NCBI RefSeq assembly: GCF_900696085.1
Contig: NZ_CAADFC020000005.1
Coordinates: forward strand, 1-64,000
Source: Bradyrhizobium ivorense
GTDB lineage: Bacteria; Pseudomonadota; Alphaproteobacteria; Rhizobiales; Xanthobacteraceae
Direction: 5' to 3'
Length of the DNA: 64,000 nt
In this document: positions 41,336 through 49,744 of the stretch, one piece after another
Numbering within the stretch: position 1 is the first letter of the stretch
How the letters are laid out: every line of letters begins with the position of its first letter
Translations under genes and position numbers: made by a program
Notes under the pieces: generated by a model
The model's database searches: none
Seen by the model: only the letters and a program-made list of their open reading frames with translations
What the model was told of the DNA's origin: nothing

Positions 41336-41402
41336 GACACGCTCCTCGGGTGAAAATTGACCGGCGCCCCTCGATCGAGGCGGCGCCGGCAGTGGCGGCC
41401 CA

Positions 41403-41621
41403 TCAGGCCCGCCAGAACGGCTTTTCGGTTTCGAAAGCCACGTCGCTCCGGGACACCCCGATGTCGTGCAGGTCGCGGTCCGACCACTGCGACAGCTCGC
41501 GGCGGCGCTCATAGCGCTCCCACCAGACGTGCAGGGTGTCGCTGACCTGGTTCAAAAGACCCGAGACATGAACATGAGGGGCATGATGATTTGTCATCGA
41601 TTCATGCGTGAAAATGGACAT
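41403..41621 (-). CDS. DUF1127 family small protein
   Basis: A 72-residue protein with a C-terminal YjiS-like DUF1127 domain: VWWERYERRRELSQWSDRDLHDIGVSR, spanning about residues 32-58, then VAFETEKPFWRA. Short DUF1127 proteins in alphaproteobacteria affect RNA and phosphate- or stress-related regulation. The ATG at 41621 has AGGAGCC upstream. Divergent from the LysR gene. Confidence 0.9.
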   Translation of the reverse strand: MSIFTHESMTNHHAPHVHVSGLLNQVSDTLHVWWERYERRRELSQWSDRDLHDIGVSRSDVAFETEKPFWRA

Positions 41622-41703
41622 TTGCGGCTCCTGTCGGTAACCTGTTGGCTGTAATATCTGCCTGGCCAGCGCTTTCCACAAACGACACTTTGTACCGTTT
41701 CGC

Positions 41704-41724
41704 ATGAATTAAAATCATGAATTA
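41704..41724 (+). promoter_or_regulatory. Direct repeat upstream of the LysR gene
   Basis: ATGAATTA occurs at 41704-41711 and 41717-41724 (13-base period), with ATGA-N7-TCAT dyad symmetry across the pair. It lies 12 bases before the LysR start in the gap shared with the DUF1127 gene. Candidate promoter or LysR site; no exact T-N11-A box is claimed. Confidence 0.35.
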
Positions 41725-41736
41725 GGTCCCCTGGAA

Positions 41737-42636
41737 ATGACCAGCCGACTGCCTTCGCTGAACGGCCTGCGGGCGTTCGAGGCCGCCGCGCGGCACATGA
41801 GCTTTACGCTGGCGGCGTCCGAGCTGAACGTGACGCAGACCGCGATCAGCCATCAGATCCGCCGGCTGGAGGAAGAACTCGGCGTGCGGCTGTTCGTGCG
41901 CCAGAACCGCTCGCTGAGCCTGACGCCGGAGGCCGCCGAATACCTTCCCGGCGTCCGCGCCGCGTTCAACGATTTGCGGCTGGCGACCGACCGCCTGCTG
42001 CGCCGGGACGACGATCACGTGCTGACGGTGTCGACGCTGGCCTCGCTCGCGGCCAAATGGCTGCTGCCGCGGCTGGCCGCCTTCCAGGAGGCGCATCCCG
42101 GCATCGATGTCCGCATCACCACCTCGACCACCCTGGTCGATTTCCAGCGCGACAAGGTCGACGCCGCGATCCGCTACGGCCGCGGCCAGTGGGCCGGCCT
42201 GCGTGCCGACTGGCTGATGGCGGATGAGCTATTTCCGGTGTGCAGCCCGTCGCTGCTGCAGGGAAGCAAGCCGCTGCAGACCCCGCAGGACCTGCGAGAC
42301 CATGTGCTACTGCATACCAGTGGCGCCAACAGCGACGACTGGCGGCTGTGGCTGACCGCGGCCGGACTGCCCGCCGACATTTCCAAGCAGCCCGGCGTCA
42401 CCTTCGACCTGCAGTTCGTGACCATTCAGGCCGCGATCGACGGAATCGGCATCGCGATGGGCCGCACCTCCTATGTGCAGGACGACATCGCCAAGGGCCG
42501 TCTCGTGGTTCCCTTCAAGATCACGATGCCGGCCGACGCCGGCTTCTATCTGGTCTCACCCCAGGGACGGGCGGATTCGCCGAAACTTGCGGCATTCCGC
42601 GGCTGGCTCGGCAACGCGGCGCACGCGACGTCCTGA
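41737..42636 (+). CDS. LysR-family regulator of the tcu locus
   Basis: A 299-residue regulator with the N-terminal HTH (LNGLRAFEAAARHMSFTLAASELNVTQTAISHQIRRLEEELG) and a GcvA-like co-inducer domain (VLTVSTLASLAAKWLLPRLA, VDAAIRYGRGQWAGL). It sits immediately upstream of tcuC, as the regulator TcuR does in Salmonella, and probably senses tricarballylate or a related tricarboxylate. GcvA-type naming would fit the sequence equally well; the role is inferred from position. Confidence 0.88.
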   Translation: MTSRLPSLNGLRAFEAAARHMSFTLAASELNVTQTAISHQIRRLEEELGVRLFVRQNRSLSLTPEAAEYLPGVRAAFNDLRLATDRLLRRDDDHVLTVSTLASLAAKWLLPRLAAFQEAHPGIDVRITTSTTLVDFQRDKVDAAIRYGRGQWAGLRADWLMADELFPVCSPSLLQGSKPLQTPQDLRDHVLLHTSGANSDDWRLWLTAAGLPADISKQPGVTFDLQFVTIQAAIDGIGIAMGRTSYVQDDIAKGRLVVPFKITMPADAGFYLVSPQGRADSPKLAAFRGWLGNAAHATS

Positions 42637-42820
42637 TCCGGGCGCGGCGCAGGCTGCCGCGGCGCGACTTTCTCCTACGGCGTTTTTCGCATGGCTCCGG
42701 CCCAGTTTCGGGTTGGTGGCGCCGGACAGGCGTGCCAAATTGTCGCACATGGCAGGCTAACTGCCTTGGCCGGCGAGACAATTTCCGCCGGCCATTGCGC
42801 CACGGGGAGGAATTGACGTT

Positions 42821-44131
42821 ATGCCGCAGTCGAGTTCATCGCAAACACCGCAAATCAAATCGCGCCTCGGCGCCATCCTGCGCGCGACCAGCGGCAATTT
42901 CCTCGAGCAATTCGACTTCTTCCTGTTCGGCTTCTATGCGCCGCTGATTGCCAAGGCGTTCTTCCCCTCAGAGAACGAGACCGCAGCGCTGCTCAACGCG
43001 TTCGGCGTGTTCTGGCTCGGCGCCCTGATGCGCCCGGTCGGCGCCGTCGTGCTCGGCGCCTACATCGACAAGATCGGCCGCCGCAAGGGCCTCATCGTGA
43101 CGCTGTCGATCATGGCTGTCGGCACCGTGGTGATCGCGATCTGTCCGACCTATGCGACGATCGGCATTGCCGCGCCGATCATCGTGTTGATCGCCCGGCT
43201 GCTGCAGGGCTTCTCCGCCGGCGTCGAGCTCGGCGGCGTCTCGGTCTATCTCGCGGAGATCGCGACGCCCGGCAACCGCGGCTTCTACACCTCGTTCCAG
43301 TCGGCGAGCCAGCAGGTCGCGATCTTCGTCGCCTCGATCCTCGGCTTCGTGCTGAGCGAGAGCATGCCGGCCGAAACCGTCGCGGCCTGGGGCTGGCGCA
43401 TCCCGTTCTTCGTCGGCTGCCTGATCATCCCGGTGATCTTCTTCCTGCGCCGCACGCTGGAGGAGACCCCGGCGTTCCTGGCGATGAAGAAGCATCCGAC
43501 CGCAAGCGAGGCGTTCGCTTCGGCGCTGGCGAACTGGCGGATCATCATCCTGGGCATGATGATCGCGGTGCTCACCACGACGACATTCTACTTCGTCACG
43601 GTGTATACGCCGACCTTCGGCAAGACCGTGTTGAAGCTGTCGACACAGGATGCGCTGCTGGTGACGCTGCTGGTCGCGGTCACCAACTTCATCTGGAATC
43701 CGGTCGGCGGCGCGGTCTCCGACCGGCTCGGCCGCAAGCCGGTTCTGCTGGCGATCGCGGGCCTGTCCTTCGTGACGGCCTATCCGGCGCTGCACTGGCT
43801 GGTGACCAATCCGAGCTTCGGCAAGATGCTGGCGGTCGAGATGATGTTCTCGTTCTATTTCGGCGTCTACAGCGGCACCATGCTGGGCTGCCTGGTCGAA
43901 ATCGTGCCGGCGCATGTCCGCACCACCAGCTTCTCGCTGGCCTTTGCGCTGGCGGCCGGGCTGTTCGGCACCTTCACGCCGTTCGCCTCGACCTGGCTGA
44001 TCCAGCACACCGGCGACAAGGCTTCGCCCTGCTACTGGCTGATGTTCGGCGCCGCGCTCGGCATCGCCGCGGCGCTGATCGTCTATCGCGGCGGCCAGAC
44101 CATCGAGCAGCGCGAGCCGGTTGCGGCCTGA
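42821..44131 (+). CDS. tcuC: Tricarballylate/citrate-proton symporter
   Basis: MFS transporter of 436 residues with 12 predicted helices, in the metabolite:H+ symporter (citrate/tricarballylate) subfamily. Conserved segments are [64 protein letters not shown] and [14 protein letters not shown]. It should import tricarballylate for TcuA. The ATG is preceded by GGGAGG, nine bases away. First structural gene of the tcu operon; a 9-bp hairpin separates it from tcuA. Confidence 0.88.
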   Translation: MPQSSSSQTPQIKSRLGAILRATSGNFLEQFDFFLFGFYAPLIAKAFFPSENETAALLNAFGVFWLGALMRPVGAVVLGAYIDKIGRRKGLIVTLSIMAVGTVVIAICPTYATIGIAAPIIVLIARLLQGFSAGVELGGVSVYLAEIATPGNRGFYTSFQSASQQVAIFVASILGFVLSESMPAETVAAWGWRIPFFVGCLIIPVIFFLRRTLEETPAFLAMKKHPTASEAFASALANWRIIILGMMIAVLTTTTFYFVTVYTPTFGKTVLKLSTQDALLVTLLVAVTNFIWNPVGGAVSDRLGRKPVLLAIAGLSFVTAYPALHWLVTNPSFGKMLAVEMMFSFYFGVYSGTMLGCLVEIVPAHVRTTSFSLAFALAAGLFGTFTPFASTWLIQHTGDKASPCYWLMFGAALGIAAALIVYRGGQTIEQREPVAA

Positions 44132-44147
44132 TCGTCTGCATTGCAAT

Positions 44148-44172
44148 CGGGGCAGGCCGACCGCCTGCCCCG
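44148..44172 (+). promoter_or_regulatory. Intercistronic hairpin between tcuC and tcuA
   Basis: Perfect 9-bp stem CGGGGCAGG (44148-44156) and CCTGCCCCG (44164-44172) with a seven-base loop, 16 bases after the tcuC stop. No U-tract follows, so it is more likely an RNA-processing or stability element than a terminator. Confidence 0.55.
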
Positions 44173-44211
44173 GCATGTTGCTTTCCATGCCAACAACGAT
44201 AACAAGAGCGC

Positions 44212-45612
44212 ATGGTTGATCTGACGCGCAGGTTCGACGTGCTGGTGATCGGCGGCGGCAACGCCGCCCTTTGCGCTGCGATCTCTGCGCGCCGCGCCGG
44301 CGCCTCGGTGCTGGTGCTGGAAGGCGCGCCAAAGTTCTACCGCGGCGGCAATACCCGACATACGCGCAACATGCGCTGCGCCCATGATGCAGCGACCGAG
44401 ATCCTCACCGGCCCCTACACCGAGGAGGAGTTCTGGAAGGATTTGCTGCTGGTGACCGGCGGCCAGACCGACGAGGAACTGGCCCGCTTCATGATCCACG
44501 AATCCAAGGACATTTTGAACTGGATCGTCGAGCAGGGCGTGCGCTGGCAGCCCTCGCTCGGCGGCACGCTGAGCCTCGGCCGCACCAACTCGTTCTTCCT
44601 CGGCGGCGGCCGGGCGATGTTGAACGCGCTGTACCGCACGGCGGAGGAGCTCGGCGTCGATGTGCTCTACGATGCCGAGGTGATCGATCTCAAGATCGAG
44701 GACGGCATGTTCCTTTCGGCTGCGCTGAAGCAGCCGGTCGGCGGCAAGACCGAGGTGCGCGCCTCGACGCTGGTTGCGGCCGCCGGCGGCTTCGAGGCCA
44801 ACATCGAGTGGCTGAAGCAATATTGGGGCGAGGCCGCCGACAATTTCCTGATCCGCGGCACGCCCTATAACCGCGGCGCGATCCTCAAGATGCTGCTCGC
44901 CAAGGGCGTGCAGGAGATCGGCGACCCCACGCAGTGCCATGCGGTGGCGATCGACGCCCGCGCGCCGAAATTCGACGGCGGCATCATCACGCGCCATGAC
45001 TCCGTCGTGTTCGGCATCGTCGTCAACAAGCACGCCGAGCGCTTCTACGACGAGGGCGAGGACATCTGGCCGAAGCGCTACGCGATCTGGGGCCGCCTGG
45101 TCGCGGCGCAGCCGGACCAGATCGCCTATATCATCTTCGATTCCACCGTCGTGACCAGCTTCATGCCGACGCTGTTTCCGCCGATCGCCGGTGCAACGAT
45201 CGCCGAGCTGGCCGGCAAGCTCGAGCTCGATGCAGGCGCGCTGGAAAAGACCATCACCGAATTCAATGCCGCGGTGCAGCCGGGTACGTTCGATCACACC
45301 ATCCTCGACGACTGCGCGACCCAAGGCATCACGCCGCCGAAGACGCATTGGGCGCGCAAGATCGACACACCGCCCTACCTCGCCTACCCGGTGCGGCCCG
45401 GCATCACCTTCACCTATCTCGGCACCCGCGTGAACAGAGAGGCGCGGATGCTGATGAAGGACGGCAAGCCCTCCGCCAACATGTTCGCCGCCGGTGAGAT
45501 CATGGCCGGCAACGTGCTCGGCAAGGGCTACGCCGCCGGCATGGGCATGACCATCGGCAGCGTGTTCGGCCGCGTCGCCGGGCGGGAAGCGGCGAAGAAT
45601 GCGCGGAACTAG
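44212..45612 (+). CDS. tcuA: FAD-dependent tricarballylate dehydrogenase
   Basis: Flavoprotein of 466 residues that oxidises tricarballylate to cis-aconitate, feeding the TCA cycle. The N-terminal FAD motif is VLVIGGGNAALCAAISARRAG, followed by KFYRGGNTRHTRNMRCAHD; TPPYLAYPVRPGITFTYLGT and GEIMAGNVLGKGYAAGMGMT belong to the fumarate-reductase-like C terminus. Length and order match TcuA. The electrons should pass to TcuB, encoded downstream after the esterase gene. A clear ribosome-binding site is lacking (AACAAGAGCGC). Confidence 0.92.
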   Translation: MVDLTRRFDVLVIGGGNAALCAAISARRAGASVLVLEGAPKFYRGGNTRHTRNMRCAHDAATEILTGPYTEEEFWKDLLLVTGGQTDEELARFMIHESKDILNWIVEQGVRWQPSLGGTLSLGRTNSFFLGGGRAMLNALYRTAEELGVDVLYDAEVIDLKIEDGMFLSAALKQPVGGKTEVRASTLVAAAGGFEANIEWLKQYWGEAADNFLIRGTPYNRGAILKMLLAKGVQEIGDPTQCHAVAIDARAPKFDGGIITRHDSVVFGIVVNKHAERFYDEGEDIWPKRYAIWGRLVAAQPDQIAYIIFDSTVVTSFMPTLFPPIAGATIAELAGKLELDAGALEKTITEFNAAVQPGTFDHTILDDCATQGITPPKTHWARKIDTPPYLAYPVRPGITFTYLGTRVNREARMLMKDGKPSANMFAAGEIMAGNVLGKGYAAGMGMTIGSVFGRVAGREAAKNARN

Positions 45613-45624
45613 CACCGCGGACTT

Positions 45625-45822
45625 TTCACCTCGCCCCGCTCTTGTCCGCCGAAGCCCGCCTTCGGGCGAAGGCGGATGCGGGGAGAGGTCGGATCGCATC
45701 GCAGATGCGATCCGGGTGAGGGGGAGTCTCCAAGAGCACGGTGCTCGGAGAGCTCCCCTCATCCCGACCCTTCTCAGAGCGAGCTTCGCTCGTCTCGTCC
45801 CCGCACGCGGGGAGAAGGGGAA
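45625..45822. repeat. Extragenic palindrome, family D, within the tcu operon
   Basis: TCACCTCGCCCCGCTCTTGTC on the left, shortened here to CACCTCGCCCCGCTC, with CGCACGCGGGGAGAAGGGG on the right; GGATGCGGGGAGAGGTCGGA and GTGAGGGGGAGT lie between. It separates tcuA from the esterase gene. Confidence 0.8.
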
Positions 45823-45835
45823 GATCGGAGGATAG

Positions 45836-46870
45836 ATGTCGCGAATGACACTTGCTGCTGCGGCGGCCGCTCTGATGGCTTCGACGTGCGCCCACGCCGC
45901 CGAACCGATCGCGCTGCGCGACATGGGCTCGTTCCATGTCGGCGGCCGCCTCGTCGAGATCACGGGCAAGCCGGTGAAGGAGGTCACCTTCACGCCGGGC
46001 GGTGTGCCGGCCAAGGTCGATCCGAACGGCACCTACCAGGTCGAGCAGATGTACGTGCAGTACTTCCTGCCGCAGAACGAGAAGGGCGCCTATCCGCTGC
46101 TGCTGTGGCACGGCGGCGGGCTGACCGGCGTCACTTATGAGACGACGCCTGATGGCCGCGAGGGCTGGCTGACCTATTTTTTGCGCAAGGGCTGGAGCGT
46201 CTACAATTCCGACGCCGTCGAGCGCGGCCGCGCCGGCTGGGCGCAATACCCCGACATCTTCAAGGGCGAGCCGGTATTCCTCACCACCGCCAATCCGTTC
46301 GAGCGCTTTCGCATCGGCGATGGCCCCGGCTCCTACGATCCCGATCCGGCAAAGCGCCGGCTGATGCCCGGCAGCCAGTTCCCGAACGAAGGCTACGAGA
46401 ATTTCGTCAAGCAGAACGTGCCGCGCTGGACCACGACCGATGACGCGGCGATCGCCGCCTACATCGCCGAGATCGACCGCGTCGGCCCCTGCATCATCCT
46501 GTTCCAGAGCCAGGCCGGCAGCTTCGGCTTCAAGGTGGCACAGGCGCGCCCCGACAAGGTGAAGGCGCTGATCGCGATCGAACCGGCCGGTGTCGGCGAT
46601 CCCGCCAAGGTCGAAAGCTTGAAGAACATCCCGACGCTGATGGTCTATGGCGACTACATCGAGCGCGACTCGCGCTGGCCGAAGATTCGCGCCACCGGCG
46701 TCGCCTTTGCCGATGCGATCCGCGCTGCCGGCGGCAGCGTCGACATCGTCGACCTGCCGAAGGCCGGCATCAAGGGCAATTCGCACATGATCATGATGGA
46801 CAAGAACAATGCCGAGGTCGCCGGCCTGATCCAGACGTGGCTGGAAGGCAAGGGACTGACCAAAAAATAG
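45836..46870 (+). CDS. Exported alpha/beta-hydrolase (esterase) in the tcu operon
   Basis: A 344-residue alpha/beta hydrolase with a signal peptide (MSRMTLAAAAAALMASTCAHAA). The oxyanion region is PLLLWHGGGLTGVTYETTPDG, the nucleophile Ser225 is in ILFQSQAGSFGFKVA, and His317 in KGNSHMIMM is the likely catalytic His. It therefore acts in the periplasm as a serine esterase or lipase-type enzyme. Co-orientation 224 bases after tcuA and 16 bases before tcuB suggests it releases a tricarboxylate from an ester. The ATG has GGAGG upstream. Confidence 0.85.
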   Translation: MSRMTLAAAAAALMASTCAHAAEPIALRDMGSFHVGGRLVEITGKPVKEVTFTPGGVPAKVDPNGTYQVEQMYVQYFLPQNEKGAYPLLLWHGGGLTGVTYETTPDGREGWLTYFLRKGWSVYNSDAVERGRAGWAQYPDIFKGEPVFLTTANPFERFRIGDGPGSYDPDPAKRRLMPGSQFPNEGYENFVKQNVPRWTTTDDAAIAAYIAEIDRVGPCIILFQSQAGSFGFKVAQARPDKVKALIAIEPAGVGDPAKVESLKNIPTLMVYGDYIERDSRWPKIRATGVAFADAIRAAGGSVDIVDLPKAGIKGNSHMIMMDKNNAEVAGLIQTWLEGKGLTKK

Positions 46871-46886
46871 CAGGATACATAGGGCG

Positions 46887-47990
46887 ATGCACGGGACGAG
46901 GATCTTGCAGGAAGCCGACCGTCTGATGACGGTGTGCAATTCCTGCCGCTATTGCGAGGGCCTGTGCGCGGTGTTTCCCGCGATGGAGATGCGCCGCGCC
47001 TTCTCCGACGGCGACCTCAATTATCTCGCCAATCTCTGCCATGCCTGCGGCGCTTGCTACACCGACTGCCAGTTCTCGCCGCCGCACGAGTTCAACGTCA
47101 ATGTGCCGAAGACGCTGGCGGTAGCGCGCGCCGAGTCCTATGCCGCCTATGCCTGGCCGCGGGCCTTTGCCGGCGCGTTCGCTCGCAACGGCCTCGTCAT
47201 CAGCCTGATCGCGGCGCTCAGCGTCGCCGGCTTCATCTTCGGCTTTGCCGCGGTCAACGACCGCGGCGTGCTCACTGGCATCCATACCGGGCCCGGCGCG
47301 TTCTACAAATTGATGCCGCACAATGCGATGGCGCTGCTGTTCGGCGCGGCCCTGCTCTACGCGATCCTCGCACTGGTGATGGGCGTGCGCGCGTTCTGGC
47401 GCGACATCGGCGAACCCGTCGGCATGACGACGAACGCAAAATCGCTGCTGCAGGCAATCCGCGACGCCGGCGAGCTGCGCTACCTCGACGGCGGCGGCGT
47501 TGGCTGCTTCAACGAGGACGACCAGCCCACCGATCGCCGCAAGCTCTATCACCACCTTACCTTCTACGGCTTTGCACTGTGCTTTGCGGCAACCTGCGTC
47601 GGCACGCTGTACCATTATCTGCTGGCGCGCGAGGCGCCTTACGCGTGGTGGGATTTGCCGGTCGTGCTCGGCACGCTCGGCGGCATCGGGCTCGTGATCG
47701 GCCCGATCGGCCTGCTCGCGGAGAAATGGAGGCGCGACCGCGTGCTGGTCGACGAGCAGCACATGGGCATGGACACCGCGTTCATCGTGATGCTGTTCCT
47801 GACCAGCATCACCGGGCTGGCGCTGCTGCTCTGGCGCGAGAGTAGCGCGATGGGCCCGCTGCTGGCGCTGCATCTCGGTGTGGTGTTCGCGCTGTTCATC
47901 ACCATGCCCTATGGAAAATTCGTGCACGGCATCTACCGCTTCGTCGCGCTGGTACGCTACGCGCGGGAGCGGCAGATGATGGCGGAGTGA
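46887..47990 (+). CDS. tcuB: Tricarballylate utilisation protein B
   Basis: Membrane electron carrier of 367 residues that reoxidises TcuA. Two Fe-S binding clusters lie near the N terminus (CNSCRYCEGLCAVFP and CHACGACYTDCQFSPPHEF), followed by six or so membrane helices with histidines fit for haem (KLYHHLTFYGFALCF, ALHLGVVFALFITM). It would pass electrons to the quinone pool. Starts 16 bases after the esterase stop, confirming that the esterase is in the operon. Confidence 0.92.
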   Translation: MHGTRILQEADRLMTVCNSCRYCEGLCAVFPAMEMRRAFSDGDLNYLANLCHACGACYTDCQFSPPHEFNVNVPKTLAVARAESYAAYAWPRAFAGAFARNGLVISLIAALSVAGFIFGFAAVNDRGVLTGIHTGPGAFYKLMPHNAMALLFGAALLYAILALVMGVRAFWRDIGEPVGMTTNAKSLLQAIRDAGELRYLDGGGVGCFNEDDQPTDRRKLYHHLTFYGFALCFAATCVGTLYHYLLAREAPYAWWDLPVVLGTLGGIGLVIGPIGLLAEKWRRDRVLVDEQHMGMDTAFIVMLFLTSITGLALLLWRESSAMGPLLALHLGVVFALFITMPYGKFVHGIYRFVALVRYARERQMMAE

Positions 47991-47995
47991 ACGGC

Positions 47996-48076
47996 AGGGT
48001 GGGTTAGCGCAGCGTAACCCACCGCGCTTGTCCGCGGCGCGAGACGGTGGTTTACGCTGCGCTAACCCACCCTACG
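47996..48076. repeat. Extragenic palindrome (GTGGGTTAGCGCAGCG family)
   Basis: GGGTGGGTTAGCGCAGCGTA on the left and TACGCTGCGCTAACCCACCC on the right are exact complements. One copy only in this window; it directly precedes a family A copy in the gap between tcuB and the Rieske gene. Confidence 0.9.
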
Positions 48077-48093
48077 GCATCCGACGCCCTTCC

Positions 48094-48215
48094 CAGTCAT
48101 TGCGAGCCAACGGGTCGCGCGAACGCGCGCCCGATGACAGGCTTCACGAAGTAATCCATCGCGCCACATGCGGAGATATGGATTGCTTCGTCGCGATCGC
48201 TCCTCGCAATGACGG
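48094..48215. repeat. Extragenic palindrome, family A, long variant
   Basis: AGTCATTGCGAGCCAACGGG at the left, TCCTCGCAATGACGGG at the right, with the same GTCGCGCGAACGCGCGCC segment found in the copy broken by the insertion sequence at 533-648. Confidence 0.9.
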
Positions 48216-48221
48216 GAACGG

Positions 48222-48635
48222 TTAGAGCTCCACCACCACGTAATCACTCTCCACCGCGACCTTGATGGTCTCGGCGACATACGGGCCCTTCACGAGATTG
48301 GTGCCCGGCTCGACATTGACTGGATAGGCGCGGACGCGGAAGCGGCGCGGATCGCAATAGGACTGGCCGGTGCGGATGTCGAACTCCCAGCCATGCCAGG
48401 GACAGCGCAAGATCTCGCCGAGCTTTGTATACTCGATCTCGCCGGGATCGGAGGACGAGGCGAGCCCGATCAGCGGACCCTCGCACAGCGCCGCGCCCTG
48501 ATGCGGGCAGCGGTTCAACAGGCCGAAGAACTCGCCCTTGACGTTGAAGATCGCGATCGGCCGTCCGTCGATCTCGAGGAATTTCCGCGAGCCCGGCGGC
48601 AGTTCATCCACCGGAGCGATCACATGCCTTGCCAT
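48222..48635 (-). CDS. Rieske [2Fe-2S] protein
   Basis: A 137-residue single-domain Rieske protein. Cluster ligands are Cys43 and His45 (NRCPHQGAALC) and Cys78 and His81 (ILRCPWHGWEF). The extended segment between them (GLASSSDPGEIEYTKLGE) resembles ferredoxin subunits of aromatic-ring oxygenases. No oxygenase alpha subunit or reductase is encoded nearby. Its ATG overlaps the stop of the upstream amidohydrolase (TGATG), so the three-gene unit is tightly coupled. Confidence 0.92.
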   Translation of the reverse strand: MARHVIAPVDELPPGSRKFLEIDGRPIAIFNVKGEFFGLLNRCPHQGAALCEGPLIGLASSSDPGEIEYTKLGEILRCPWHGWEFDIRTGQSYCDPRRFRVRAYPVNVEPGTNLVKGPYVAETIKVAVESDYVVVEL

Positions 48636-49744
48636 CAACCGATGCCGTACAGCTGCTTCGCATTGTCGAGATAGAACGCCTGGCGGTTGGCGTCGCTGAC
48701 GCCGGCCGGCAGCACGCGCGACGGCTCGTCGTAATCCCAATGCGGGTAGTCGGTCGCGAACAGCAGCTTGTCCCAGCCGATCCATTCGATCACCTGGAAC
48801 AGGTGGTCGCGGCTCTCCGGATCCTCCATCGGCTGCGTGGTCCACCAGATGTGGTCGCGGATGTATTCCGACGGCTTGCGCTTGAGGTGCGGTACCTCGG
48901 CATGCAGCTTGGAAAACACCTTGTCGAGCCGCCAGGCCAGCGACGGCGCCCAGCCGAAGCCGGCCTCGACCATCACCATCTTCAATTTCGGGAAGCGCGC
49001 GAACACGCCTTCCAGCACGAGGCTCGCCAGCGCGCTCTGCTGGCACTGCGAGTGGCCGACCATCTCCTCGATGTAATAGCTCGGCCAGCCCGACGCGGTG
49101 ATCGGGTTGCCGCCGAAGCCGAACGCGTGGACGCCGACCGGAAGCCCGGCCTCCTGCGCGGCCTCATAGATCGGCCAGTAGCGGCGCTGGCCGAGCGGCT
49201 CGACATTGCGGCTGAGCAGCAGCACCTGGACGAAATTTTTGTCGCCGGCGCGCCTGCGGATTTCCGCGGCGGCCGAGACACCATCCTCATTGGCGACGAC
49301 CACCGAGCCCTTCAACCGCGAATCCTTGCTGGTCCATTTCTCGATCTGCCAATCGTTGATCGCCGAGCAGATCGCGGCCGCGAGATCCTGGTTGCGGATG
49401 CCCTGCCCGGTGTTGAGCGGATTGAGCACGCCGAGCGCGACATTGTTGGGATCGAGCAGCTGCTTCTGCATGAACGACAGCGACGAGCCCTGCGGCCCGC
49501 CTTCAGGAGGATAGGCGTCGCGGCGCGATGCGTTCGGTTGTGCCTTCGGGTATGGCGGGCCGCCCATCATGCCCTGATAGGGATGGACGCCGAAGGTTTC
49601 GAGATGGGCGTGCCAGCGCTTGGCCAGGAACGGATGGAGCTCGTCGTTGGTGGCGCGCGCCGGATGGATGTCGCAATCGGCGATCGCGGTCTTGATGCCG
49701 GTGGACGCAGCGGCTTGCGGGCGATCGCGAAGCTGAACGTTCAT
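48635..49744 (-). CDS. Amidohydrolase family 2 (ACMSD-like) enzyme
   Basis: A metal-dependent hydrolase/decarboxylase of 369 residues with a TIM-barrel fold. IADCDIHPARATNDELHPFL carries the Asp-x-His metal motif, PVGVHAFGFGGNP the next His, MVMVEAGFGWAPSLAWRLDK a Glu and LLFATDYPHWDYDEPS the C-terminal Asp. Family members include 2-amino-3-carboxymuconate semialdehyde decarboxylase and resorcylate decarboxylase; the substrate here is unknown. It is a paralogue of the gene immediately upstream, overlapping it by ATGA. Confidence 0.88.
   Translation of the reverse strand: MNVQLRDRPQAAASTGIKTAIADCDIHPARATNDELHPFLAKRWHAHLETFGVHPYQGMMGGPPYPKAQPNASRRDAYPPEGGPQGSSLSFMQKQLLDPNNVALGVLNPLNTGQGIRNQDLAAAICSAINDWQIEKWTSKDSRLKGSVVVANEDGVSAAAEIRRRAGDKNFVQVLLLSRNVEPLGQRRYWPIYEAAQEAGLPVGVHAFGFGGNPITASGWPSYYIEEMVGHSQCQQSALASLVLEGVFARFPKLKMVMVEAGFGWAPSLAWRLDKVFSKLHAEVPHLKRKPSEYIRDHIWWTTQPMEDPESRDHLFQVIEWIGWDKLLFATDYPHWDYDEPSRVLPAGVSDANRQAFYLDNAKQLYGIG

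Noticed and set aside
44083..46032. Minus-strand open frame of 649 codons
   Set aside because: Antisense to tcuA and running through an extragenic palindrome into the esterase gene; no recognisable domain.
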